A stretch of 64,000 bases of DNA from Paenibacillus tyrphae (GTDB lineage: Bacteria; Bacillota; Bacilli; Paenibacillales; NBRC-103111): the NCBI RefSeq assembly GCF_027925525.1, contig NZ_BSDJ01000009.1, forward strand, positions 62,001-126,000. Reading direction: 5' to 3'. The position numbers and the translations under genes were made by a program. Below the pieces are notes generated by a model. It did not search any database and had not been told where the DNA came from. It was given only the letters and a program-made list of their open reading frames with translations. Of this stretch, positions 1-8,019 are shown in pieces. The stretch's first letter is position 1; every line of letters starts with the position of its first letter.

Positions 1-972
1 AAGCCGAGCGCCACCAAATATACGGGCGGCTTGTTGGATGGAGTAGCGCTAAACGTAGGCCCATCTTTTAACAAACCGATGTCCACGGTTATGCAGTTTA
101 CAGACAACAACGGGAATACAGGAACAAATATCGGAAGCAACATTGCATGGTATACGTTTTCCACTCCTAAGGACATTAATGCCGTAATCGCCAAATGGCA
201 TGGCTTGTACCCAATTAAAATGGAGTTCTATGACGCGAATAATACGCTGATCAGCACCTATACGCCAACAACTAATGATGGCGTGGAGTCATTGCCTAAT
301 ACGCTTCAAAATGTTTCGCGCGTTGTGTTGAAACCCGTCACTGCCGGGGAGACTATTTTTGCCTACGAATGGAACGTCTTCGGTAAAAACCATGATGTCC
401 CTCCCGCCGCACCGCTTAATTTAACGGCTGTAGGTGGCGATAAAACCGTATCCTTGACATGGAACAGCATGAATACAGCCACAAGCTATAAAGTAAAGCG
501 CAGCACTACGGCAGGAGGGCCTTACACAGAAATTTCCACCGTGAACAGCGCTACGTATGCTTCCTACTTAGATACTAACGTGGTTAATGGAACAACCTAT
601 TATTATGTCGTTACTGCCGTAAATGCAGCAGGAGAAAGCCCAAATTCGAACGAAGCTTCGGCTACACCTAACGGATCGATTGTAACCCCGCCTACTCAGG
701 ACACGGATAGAGCCCTGCTGCGCATCATGTTAAACAACGGGGAAGAGAAAGAATACGACCTGTCTATGAAAGAAGTGAACGCATTCTTAGCTTGGTATGA
801 AGGTCGAGCTTCCGGCACAGGTGCGGTGATGTTTGCAATCGACAAGCACAATAACAACAAAGGCCCTTTTAAAAACCGGAAGGACTACATTATTTACGAT
901 AAAATTATCACATTTGAAGTAAATGCTTATACCGCTGATTCCGGTAATTCCAATACCGATTCGAAGTCGTGA
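1..972 (+). CDS. Secreted or surface protein with a fibronectin type III domain, 3' part only
   Basis: The frame is open from the first base of the window, so the 5' part lies outside it. The visible 323 codons hold three regions. The first is about 125 residues of beta-rich sequence. The second is a fibronectin type III domain at nucleotides about 400-670, with the typical core 'SLTWNS', 'ATSYKVKRS' and 'TTYYYVVTAVNAAGES'. The last is a C-terminal segment of about 90 residues beginning 'DTDRALLRIML' that I do not recognise. Such FN3 modules are common in Gram-positive secreted glycan-active enzymes and adhesins, but no catalytic region is visible here. A strong terminator follows within 25 bases of the stop. 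The protein's function cannot be read from this fragment. Confidence 0.8.
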   Translation, partial: KPSATKYTGGLLDGVALNVGPSFNKPMSTVMQFTDNNGNTGTNIGSNIAWYTFSTPKDINAVIAKWHGLYPIKMEFYDANNTLISTYTPTTNDGVESLPNTLQNVSRVVLKPVTAGETIFAYEWNVFGKNHDVPPAAPLNLTAVGGDKTVSLTWNSMNTATSYKVKRSTTAGGPYTEISTVNSATYASYLDTNVVNGTTYYYVVTAVNAAGESPNSNEASATPNGSIVTPPTQDTDRALLRIMLNNGEEKEYDLSMKEVNAFLAWYEGRASGTGAVMFAIDKHNNNKGPFKNRKDYIIYDKIITFEVNAYTADSGNSNTDSKS

Positions 973-992
973 TGCAACATAGCTTTCAGCAA

Positions 993-1019
993 GTCGCCGC
1001 TTAGCGGCGGCTTTTTTTT
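993..1019 (+). terminator. Rho-independent terminator of the FN3 gene
   Basis: An 8-bp GC-rich stem (993-1000 with 1004-1011, loop TTA) is followed by eight T residues. It lies 20 bases after the stop codon of the FN3 gene. Confidence 0.9.
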
Positions 1020-1041
1020 AGTTATCTTTACTGATTCAATC

Positions 1042-1083
1042 AACAAATAAGCAGACTGCCATTCAGCAGTCTGCTTATTTGTT
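1042..1083. terminator. Perfect 18-bp inverted repeat, probable bidirectional terminator
   Basis: The arms at 1042-1059 and 1066-1083 are perfect complements around a 6-base loop. The A/T-rich outer ends supply a U-run in either direction. It sits between convergent genes, so it probably ends the minus-strand export operon and backs up the terminator at 993-1019. Confidence 0.75.
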
Positions 1084-1170
1084 AGTTATGAATATTCGTC
1101 GGAGTACAAGAAAGTGTACACCTTCGTGTTTTATGCAACCACTATACCGTACACCGGATCAAATTTCACC

Positions 1171-3027
1171 CTATTGTTTCAGTACGCCGGCAAGCCGCTT
1201 CGCTTCGCCCGTCGGAGTCGTGATCACTTCGTAAATATTGATGTCCAACGGATACTCGTGCTCTTCGGTACGCAGAGTATCGAACTGAATAAACTGCGGG
1301 CCGCTGATCAACCGGTTGACGCCGCTGAACGGCAGCGACTTGGTCGACAATATTCTGCCCGTCTTATCTACCAGCTCCAACTGCATTTTGGACGAATTCG
1401 GATCGACCACGACATGCTCATTGCGGGCAATGTCCATATCGAGCTTCATCCGGTACGTATAGCTGATCGGCGTATTCGGAGAGAGCGCCGAAGGTACGTT
1501 ATACCGCGCGTTCAGCGTCCAGTCGTTGAGCTTCACCTTGAACGGATAGAACGACATATTTGCCACATCCAGCTTCGTTTCCTGCATTGCCACGCGGTAT
1601 GCTCCGATCGTCGTCGAGGCCGGCGCCGCCGTCTTCGCATCCGTGAACTTCAGAACGTATTGCTCGTCCTGATTCTCGGTCGGCATGTTGAACGCATAGC
1701 TCACGGCATAGCTCGTTTGCGGCATAATTTCTGCAATAGCCCCCGTTTGACGGTTGCCGGAATACGTCATGCCCTGCGACGTAATCAGCTTCGTCTGGAA
1801 CGTCGGCACCAGAACCGGCAAATCGCTGTTGTTCGTGAGCAGCAGCTTCGCAATCACGGTCTGATAGCCTTCGCCGTCGTTTTCATGACGATGAAACTCA
1901 ACCATCGACACCGACAGGTGCGGATCGATCGTATCGGACAAGCTGTCGAAGGCAAAAGGCTGGCCCAGTTCGTAAGGCTTGGCCGCATTGAATTCCGTCG
2001 TGCTGCTCGAGACCGGCAGCGCCACCTGATAACGCCCCACGTTGTAGGAAACCTGACTGGGCTGGCCTTTGGGATCAAGCTGGCGGAACGTTTCCGGAGT
2101 CAGCACGTTGAAGTTCGTGAGCACGGTGTCCTTATCCGTTGGAATGGCGAAATGGATATACCGCTGCTCCTTCGGTTCAAGCACCAGCGGAGATGCCTCG
2201 ACCCGTTTGCCCGGGAAGACGGTTTTATCGGTGCTTCCGTTCCCGTTCGACCTGCCGTCTATCGTAAAATCAGGGACAGCCTCTTTGGTAGCGGACTGGT
2301 TTTCCACGCGCATCTTCACTGTTGTTACCGGGCCTTGCGGCGTATTATCCCGGTTCACCGAAACCGGTGTATAGACAAGCGGCGATTCCAGCGCCGGACT
2401 TAGCGTAAAGGAGCGCTCCCACGGCAGCACCGATGAAGCGGAATTCGCGAAGCTCGACAGCGGTCCGGTCCACTCTTGTCCTTTTACGGGCACCGCGAGC
2501 TGCACGGTCTCCTTCTTCGGATACGCGTACCAATCGACGGCGTACCAGACCAGTTCAGTCAACTCCGAAGGATCACGGCGGTCCACCTTGACCAGAAAGT
2601 TCAATTCCTCGGTCGTGCCCGGGCGGATGGCATGGGCGTTAAAGACGCTCGCTTGCATCGGATATTCGTATCCGTCGGCGGTTTTGACCCGCAGCTCCAG
2701 GTCCGGAATTTTCGCCACCTTGGCGTCCGAGCTCCGAACCCGCACGACCGCAGCGATGCGTGTGCCTTCGCTGGTCGTTTCGTTCAGCAGGCTCTTGATT
2801 TCGACCTGCAGCTTATCCGTGAGCGCATAGCTTTGCAGCTGCGGCGTTCCGGCGGTCGTGCCGGATGCTTGGCTGCCCGAAGCCGCCTTCGACGCGTCCG
2901 CCGTTACTGCAGCTTCCGGCGCGGCCGGAGCCGCCATGGCAGACGGAATGGACGCCGTGCCGAGCAGGGAAGCCGTCAAAACGACGGATAGTGCGGTTTT
3001 TTTCCATTGGTGGTTCGAATTCGTCAT
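1171..3027 (-). CDS. Large secreted protein of the export operon, repeated beta-sandwich modules, unknown function
   Basis: This 618-residue protein starts with a signal peptide: basic 'NHQWKK', a hydrophobic stretch, then a likely cleavage after 'SAMA'. An Ala/Ser/Thr-rich linker follows. The rest reads as about four beta-strand modules of 90-120 residues, resembling the DUF4352/Ig-like class of extracellular domains. They start near residues 75, 235, 375 and 500, and each has a pattern like 'VRVRSSD', 'MRVENQS' or 'LLLTNNSD'. I see no catalytic motif, cell-wall anchor or lipobox. Its ATG overlaps the stop of the ABC-2 permease by four bases, so the two are translationally coupled. It may be an extracytoplasmic partner or cargo of that transporter; this is inference from position only. 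Confidence 0.8.
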   Translation of the reverse strand: MTNSNHQWKKTALSVVLTASLLGTASIPSAMAAPAAPEAAVTADASKAASGSQASGTTAGTPQLQSYALTDKLQVEIKSLLNETTSEGTRIAAVVRVRSSDAKVAKIPDLELRVKTADGYEYPMQASVFNAHAIRPGTTEELNFLVKVDRRDPSELTELVWYAVDWYAYPKKETVQLAVPVKGQEWTGPLSSFANSASSVLPWERSFTLSPALESPLVYTPVSVNRDNTPQGPVTTVKMRVENQSATKEAVPDFTIDGRSNGNGSTDKTVFPGKRVEASPLVLEPKEQRYIHFAIPTDKDTVLTNFNVLTPETFRQLDPKGQPSQVSYNVGRYQVALPVSSSTTEFNAAKPYELGQPFAFDSLSDTIDPHLSVSMVEFHRHENDGEGYQTVIAKLLLTNNSDLPVLVPTFQTKLITSQGMTYSGNRQTGAIAEIMPQTSYAVSYAFNMPTENQDEQYVLKFTDAKTAAPASTTIGAYRVAMQETKLDVANMSFYPFKVKLNDWTLNARYNVPSALSPNTPISYTYRMKLDMDIARNEHVVVDPNSSKMQLELVDKTGRILSTKSLPFSGVNRLISGPQFIQFDTLRTEEHEYPLDINIYEVITTPTGEAKRLAGVLKQ

Positions 3028-4178
3028 GCTGCAACCTCTCCCACTGTTGAATTTACTTTAACCCGACGCGTCTCCCACATCGTCAGCAAACCGACGGCGA
3101 GCGACATCACGCCGATCATCACTACAAATACACCGAGTTCCCTAGCGAAATATTCAAGTGCGCCGCCGCGGTAGCCGATGCCCCGAATGAATTTGAACAG
3201 CCAGGTCAGCGGCAGCATGTTGCTGACCGCTTGAATCGGCCCAGGGAAAATAATCGTGGCCACCTGCACACCGGACAGCATAAAGGACGGGTACACAATC
3301 GCATAAGTGCGAAGCGCCACCTTCGAAGGGTCCGCCGCCGTCCAGCCCACGACCATGCCCATCAGCGTGACTGTCAGCGTGTAGAGCAGCAGCGGAACCA
3401 GAAATTCCAGCGGATTCCCGACAAATCTCAGCCCGCCAAGCTGCTTCAGAAGTCCGAAGGCCAGCATCAAGCTGATGCAAGAGATCACCGCGTACGGCAG
3501 CACGCGCGACCAGAGTCCGATCGGCGAACGAAGCGCCTCCTCCAGCCGTCCCTCCACCCGCAGGCGAGGGACGATGGATGCCCCGGCGATGGCGGTGATC
3601 CCCAGAGCCACCACATTGACGAAGCCGATGACCATAAAGCCTATAAAATCGGAGGTCGGGTTAAACAGCAGCCGCTGCTGTAGCGAGAGCGGGGAGGCAA
3701 TCCCCATCGCCGCATCGTCGCCTAGGCCCATCACCTTCAACTTGCCCACGGACAGTGTCGTGTTCTCGATTGTGATCAGCTCCTGCATACCAGAACGTAT
3801 GTTCCCAATCGCCGACGGCATCGAGTTGTCGATGAGCAAGCCTATATTAATTTGTTTCCCTTGGAAACGGTACTGCTCCATTCCCCGCGGCAGATACATG
3901 ACGACCATATATTTTTCATTGGCCATCAGCTTTTCCGGCGGGATCGCCTCGTGGAACACGTCCACGACGTTGATATATTGGGACGCGTTCACCTTGTCGA
4001 TAAACTGCTGGCTGTACAAGCCGTTGTCTTCATCGACGACCGCCATCGGCGCTTCGTTGATTTGACCGTTCTTGAACATGTAGCCGAACAGCGTCGCCAC
4101 GATCAGCGGAGCGATCAGAATTGCCAGCACGAATTTGCCGGATAGCGCATATTTCATTTCATCGAGCAGGGATTTCAT
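3024..4178 (-). CDS. ABC-2 type transporter permease (YbhR/YbhS-like)
   Basis: This inner-membrane permease has the ABC-2 layout. A first membrane helix lies near residues 15-37 (AILIAPLIVATLFGYM). A large extracytoplasmic loop of about 130 residues follows, containing 'PMAVVDEDNG' and 'GLLIDNSMPS'. Five or more helices sit in the C-terminal half. The family exports drugs, lipids or polymers but needs an ATPase subunit, and none is encoded in this operon. I use the ATG at 4178, which has a GGAGGTG site seven bases upstream; another ATG lies six bases earlier. The gene overlaps the 3' end of the HlyD gene by 20 bases and the start of the secreted-protein gene by four. Confidence 0.88.
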   Translation of the reverse strand: MKSLLDEMKYALSGKFVLAILIAPLIVATLFGYMFKNGQINEAPMAVVDEDNGLYSQQFIDKVNASQYINVVDVFHEAIPPEKLMANEKYMVVMYLPRGMEQYRFQGKQINIGLLIDNSMPSAIGNIRSGMQELITIENTTLSVGKLKVMGLGDDAAMGIASPLSLQQRLLFNPTSDFIGFMVIGFVNVVALGITAIAGASIVPRLRVEGRLEEALRSPIGLWSRVLPYAVISCISLMLAFGLLKQLGGLRFVGNPLEFLVPLLLYTLTVTLMGMVVGWTAADPSKVALRTYAIVYPSFMLSGVQVATIIFPGPIQAVSNMLPLTWLFKFIRGIGYRGGALEYFARELGVFVVMIGVMSLAVGLLTMWETRRVKVNSTVGEVAA

Positions 4179-5364
4179 CGACACGCACCTCCGCTGTCAT
4201 GCCCGGCAGCAGCTTGTCGGTCCGCTCTACGTAGACGCGCACTTGGAACGAGTTCAAATCTGCGGTGCCTTTCTCCCGGCTCATACGAAGTGCGGCGAAT
4301 TGCGGCGCGGCCGTGACGAACTGGACTTTGCCCTCCACCTTGTCCGGCAGTGCGGCAAAATGCGTCGGAACAGCAGAACCGGCCTGAAACTTGCCGACTT
4401 GACGCTCGTCAACATACAAGTCGTAATAGAGCTTGCCCGTTTCCAATACGACGACCGGCATCCCGGAGCCGACGTTCTCGCCCGTCTTCGGCATGATTTT
4501 GACCACTTTGCCGTCACCCGGAGCGCGCAGCGTGAAGCGGTCCTTCTGCACCTTCAGCGATTCCATCAAAATGTTCAACTGCTCCAGCTGCTTATTCAGC
4601 GCCTCAATGCCGATCCGCTGATTCGCGATATCGCCTTCGGCGAGCTGCTGCTGCTCGACGACCGCCTTGGCGCGGTCCGCTTGCAGCGCCGCCAGCTTGC
4701 GTTCTTTATCCGTCGCGCCGGCGACCATTTTATCCAGAACGGCCTTCTGCTGATTTCTCGCATTCTCCAGCGTGGTTACCTGGCTGCGCGCATTCTCGAC
4801 CGCGTCGCGGTGATCCTTGTACGAATACGGATTATTATCGTACGCCTCCTCCGTATTCAGCAGCTGGTTGTACAGCTTGAGCGCATGCGTGTACGCTTCC
4901 TCCGAAGCCGCGACGGCAAGCTTCTGCCGTTCGATATCTTCGCTTCTCGCGCCGTCCGCCACCTGCGCCTCCTGCGTCTCCGCCTGCGACAAGCCGAGCT
5001 GCGCCTGCTTCACGGCATTGCCCAGCTTGCTTTGGGCGACTTGGATGCCGTCTTCCGCCTGCTTGATCTTTAAGGTCGTAACCTCCACATCGGCCTGCGC
5101 TTTGCGGAGCTGCAGGTCGATATCCGTCGGATCAAGCGTCATCAGCACGTCGCCCTTGCGCACCGCCTGCTCCTCTTTGATCGGCAGATCGATAATTTTG
5201 CCGCCGACGCCTTGAAACGAAACATTCACCTGCTCTGCTGTCAGAATGCTTCCTTTGTTGGAAGAAGCCAGCGTTACCGCATCCTTGCCCTGCGCCGCCA
5301 GCATCCAGCCTCCTCCGCTGAGCGCTAATGCCAATACGACGATCGCCGCCACTTGTTTCTTCAT
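4159..5364 (-). CDS. HlyD-family membrane fusion (periplasmic adaptor-like) protein
   Basis: The 401-residue protein has an N-terminal membrane anchor (AAIVVLALALSGGGWML) and a split biotinyl-lipoyl domain: 'IIDLPIKEEQAVRKGDVL' near residue 60 and 'LRAPGDGKVVKIMPKTGENV' near residue 290. Between the halves is a long alpha-helical hairpin rich in Ala, Gln, Glu and Lys (about residues 80-280). A beta-barrel follows, ending with 'LLPGMTAEVRV'. Such proteins couple ABC or MFS exporters to the cell exterior. It is the first transport gene after the TetR regulator and overlaps the permease gene, so all four genes form one unit. Confidence 0.9.
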   Translation of the reverse strand: MKKQVAAIVVLALALSGGGWMLAAQGKDAVTLASSNKGSILTAEQVNVSFQGVGGKIIDLPIKEEQAVRKGDVLMTLDPTDIDLQLRKAQADVEVTTLKIKQAEDGIQVAQSKLGNAVKQAQLGLSQAETQEAQVADGARSEDIERQKLAVAASEEAYTHALKLYNQLLNTEEAYDNNPYSYKDHRDAVENARSQVTTLENARNQQKAVLDKMVAGATDKERKLAALQADRAKAVVEQQQLAEGDIANQRIGIEALNKQLEQLNILMESLKVQKDRFTLRAPGDGKVVKIMPKTGENVGSGMPVVVLETGKLYYDLYVDERQVGKFQAGSAVPTHFAALPDKVEGKVQFVTAAPQFAALRMSREKGTADLNSFQVRVYVERTDKLLPGMTAEVRVDEIPAR

Positions 5365-5398
5365 TTCCTCCGTTCCCCTCTCCCGATGCTTCTCTTCT

Positions 5399-6013
5399 CT
5401 ATATCTTGCTTTTGATTCCGTTCAAAATGAATTTGGTTGTCAGTTCCACAACCATTTTTTCGGTCTCGGCCGCCGTAGGCTGGTTCGATTCATTCTCGTC
5501 CTGAAATACGGGGTCCAGAAACGGGCTGCTGCGCGAAAACACAAGCGTACCTACGATAAAATGCACCGTATGGCGGGTCGAGTCGAACTCAAACTGCCCT
5601 TTGGCTTTGCCTGCTTCAAGAATGAGGCGCAGTTGTCGCCACAGTACGTGGATGATCGACTGAAGCTTCTCCAGCCGCGGGCTCTCCATCATGACCTCCT
5701 GCTGAAGGATATTGATCAGCTCCGGCTCCGCCAAGCGAAAGAGTGCAAACTCACGGACGAACGCTTGCAAATCCTGTGCAGGATCTTCGAGGTCGTACTC
5801 CGCTGCCAGGAACGCCGGGGCGAACGTTTCGAACAGTGCGTAGAACACGTTCTCCTTGCCGCCGAAATGATAAGACACCAGAGCGAGCGCCACTCCTGCT
5901 TCATCGCAAATCTGCCGTACTGTCGTGCCTTCGAAGCCTTTTTTTGCGAACAGCTTCTTGGCGGCGTTCAATATTTTCAGCTTGACGTCTTTTCCCTGCG
6001 CTTCTGGTTTCAT
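5399..6013 (-). CDS. TetR/AcrR-family transcriptional regulator of the export operon
   Basis: The N-terminal helix-turn-helix is clear: 'ILNAAKKLFAKKGFEGTT', then 'ICDEAGVALALVSYHFGGK'. The C-terminal half is the variable ligand-binding part. I chose the ATG at 6013 because AGGGAGG stands seven bases upstream; the frame continues 17 codons further but would run into the operator region. TetR proteins usually repress their own operon until an effector binds. Repeated TGAAC elements directly upstream fit autoregulation. The ligand is unknown. Confidence 0.92.
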   Translation of the reverse strand: MKPEAQGKDVKLKILNAAKKLFAKKGFEGTTVRQICDEAGVALALVSYHFGGKENVFYALFETFAPAFLAAEYDLEDPAQDLQAFVREFALFRLAEPELINILQQEVMMESPRLEKLQSIIHVLWRQLRLILEAGKAKGQFEFDSTRHTVHFIVGTLVFSRSSPFLDPVFQDENESNQPTAAETEKMVVELTTKFILNGIKSKI

Positions 6014-6032
6014 GAAGACCTCCCTTTCGATT

Positions 6033-6071
6033 TGAACACAAATTTGAACGTTTGTTTTGAACATTTGTTCA
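6033..6071. promoter_or_regulatory. Probable TetR operators (three TGAAC repeats, one near-palindrome)
   Basis: TGAAC occurs at 6033, 6045 and 6058, spaced 12 and 13 bases. The last copy forms TGAACA-TT-TGTTCA (6058-6071), with 6-bp arms. The block lies between the predicted -10 box and the TetR start codon, where bound repressor would block transcription. Confidence 0.65.
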
Positions 6072-6088
6072 AGCGATCTCTGATTGGT

Positions 6089-6117
6089 ATTTTATACTGG
6101 ATAATCTAACCTGTCAA
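6089..6117 (-). promoter_or_regulatory. Predicted sigma-A promoter of the TetR export operon
   Basis: On the minus strand TTGACA (6112-6117) and TAAAAT (6089-6094) are separated by 17 bases. It is the only good sigma-A match in the gap before the TetR gene. The rest of the 6072-6244 gap holds no gene that I can see. Confidence 0.65.
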
Positions 6118-6244
6118 TAGAAAACTAACCATTTTTTTTGCCAGCTTCAGGCATCCGCTATTTCGTATGAACGCAAAGAACCCCGTGCCCAAATGCGGCC
6201 GGAGCTTCGAAGCTTGACGCAGCGAAGGCGGACAGAAGGGGCGA

Positions 6245-7072
6245 TTACCCCTTTACGCTGCCCGCCGTAACGCCCTCAATAATTTGTTTTTGCAAAAAGG
6301 TGAAGATGATAATGATCGGGATGACGCTGATACTGATCGAAGCGCACAGGGCGCCATAGTTCATGTTGAATTTGTCCGCAAACCCGACCACCGCCACTGG
6401 CAGCGTCCGGAGCGTCTGTGTGGACAGGAATAAGTTTGCCATGACGTATTCGTTCCAATGGCCGAGGAAGTTAATGATAAACACCGTCACAAGCGTCGGC
6501 AGTGACAGCGGGAACACCACCCGGAACAGCAAGCCGTAAGCGGACAGCCCGTCCATGATGCCTGCCTCTTCAAGCTCGGTAGGAATCGCCTTCATGAAAG
6601 CCGCCACGACAAAGACGGTCAACGGGATCCCGAACGCCATATACGGAATAATAAGCGCCAAAGGGGTGTTGTACAGCCCCATGTCCTTCACCATAATATA
6701 CAGCGGAATCAGCAGCGAAGCGGGGGGAATGAGCAGCGAGAGCAGCAGCAACCCGTACACCAATTTGCTGAGCGACGGAAACCGCATTCTCGTGACCGCA
6801 AAGGCGATTCCCATGGCGAGCAGCAAGGACCCGACCGTAGCGATGGTAGCGATATAAAGGCTGTTAATAAAATACGTGCCCAAATGCGAATTTGTCAGCG
6901 CACTCTCATAGTGCGAAAAGGAAAACTCCGAAGGCAAGCCCCATGGATTCGTGATGATCTCGTTGTTTTTCTTCAAGGACGAGATCACAATGAAGTAGAT
7001 GGGATAGACGACGATAAGCACATACGGAATCAGGACGAGATGAGGAATACTTTTGGCCAACGCTTTTTTCAT
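6245..7072 (-). CDS. Carbohydrate ABC transporter permease, MalG/GanQ family
   Basis: The 275-residue protein has six predicted membrane helices. The CUT1-family EAA loop appears near residue 185 as 'ELEEAGIMDGLSAYGLLFRVVFPLS', which docks the ATPase. The C-terminus 'QKQIIEGVTAGSVKG' is typical of MalG-type subunits. It starts two bases after the stop of the partner permease, with a GAGGAGG site upstream. It forms the channel together with the upstream permease. No ATPase gene is present; in Firmicutes a shared MsmX/MsmK-type ATPase often serves such systems. Confidence 0.93.
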   Translation of the reverse strand: MKKALAKSIPHLVLIPYVLIVVYPIYFIVISSLKKNNEIITNPWGLPSEFSFSHYESALTNSHLGTYFINSLYIATIATVGSLLLAMGIAFAVTRMRFPSLSKLVYGLLLLSLLIPPASLLIPLYIMVKDMGLYNTPLALIIPYMAFGIPLTVFVVAAFMKAIPTELEEAGIMDGLSAYGLLFRVVFPLSLPTLVTVFIINFLGHWNEYVMANLFLSTQTLRTLPVAVVGFADKFNMNYGALCASISISVIPIIIIFTFLQKQIIEGVTAGSVKG

Positions 7073-7073
7073 G

Positions 7074-7958
7074 TCAGTATTTAACCTCCTCTACCCTGCG
7101 TGAGAACAGATGGAAAATGAGCGTGACAACAGACGTAAACACAAAAATGATAATCGCGATAGCATTGGCGTAACCGTATTCACCGGCCGAATATGCCTGC
7201 TTGTACATATACGTGGCCATAACTTCCGAGCTGCCGAAAGGTCCGCCGCTGGTCATAATCAATACGATATCCAGCGCCTTCATCGCGCCGGTAATCGACA
7301 GCAGCATGACGACGACAATGACCGATCGAATAAGCGGCACGGTGATATGCCACGCCTTCTTGAAGCCGACGGCGCCGTCAATTTCCGCCGCCTCCAGTAC
7401 TTCCGAAGGAATCGCGAAGATGGCTGCAAGCACCAGAACGATATAAAATCCGGTCCACTGCCAAGCGTTCGCTACAAGCACCGCGGTCATCGCCGTATCC
7501 GGGTTGCCGAGCCACGGCTTGGCTACATCGACGAACCCGGTAGCGCGGAGAAGCTGATTGAGCAGCCCGGCATCCGGTTGGTAAATGAATTGCCATATAA
7601 TACCAACTGCGGCCGTCGACAACACGCTCGGCAAAAATACCGATACTTTATAAAGTCCCAGCATCTTTTTCGCCCTGCTGATGATAATACCGACCGCGAT
7701 AATAATCGGAACCTGAATAATAAGCGAAAACCCGACAAAATACACGTTATTTTTAAATCCGATCCAAAACTTTTCGTCTTGGAGCGCTTTAAGAAAGTTA
7801 TCGATTCCGTTGAACACCGGTTCGTTAATCCCGTTCCAGCTTGTGACGGAATATCTCAAGGACGAGAACAGCGGGACGATATAGAACGTCACATACAAAA
7901 CCAGGGCCGGGACGACAAAAATTAAGTAGGCCACCGGATTTCTCAGCACCTTATTCAT
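7074..7958 (-). CDS. Carbohydrate ABC transporter permease, MalF/UgpA family
   Basis: The 294-residue, six-helix permease opens with 'NPVAYLIFVVPALVLYVTFYIVPLF', typical of CUT1 MalF-like subunits. Its EAA loop is 'EVLEAAEIDGAVGFKKAWHITVPLI' near residue 195. A strong GGAGGGTGAT site precedes the ATG. It lies between the binding-protein gene and the second permease, the usual order of sugar importer operons. The sugar cannot be deduced. Confidence 0.93.
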   Translation of the reverse strand: MNKVLRNPVAYLIFVVPALVLYVTFYIVPLFSSLRYSVTSWNGINEPVFNGIDNFLKALQDEKFWIGFKNNVYFVGFSLIIQVPIIIAVGIIISRAKKMLGLYKVSVFLPSVLSTAAVGIIWQFIYQPDAGLLNQLLRATGFVDVAKPWLGNPDTAMTAVLVANAWQWTGFYIVLVLAAIFAIPSEVLEAAEIDGAVGFKKAWHITVPLIRSVIVVVMLLSITGAMKALDIVLIMTSGGPFGSSEVMATYMYKQAYSAGEYGYANAIAIIIFVFTSVVTLIFHLFSRRVEEVKY

Positions 7959-8019
7959 GGATCACCCTCCGATAGCAAAATGCGGGCGCCGCGCGATGGC
8001 GGCACCCTCGTTTAGCTGT

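Noticed and set aside
1114..2403. A 429-codon plus-strand frame opposite the secreted export protein
   Set aside because: It runs across a clear signal-peptide protein on the minus strand and consists mostly of Arg/His-rich shadow sequence.
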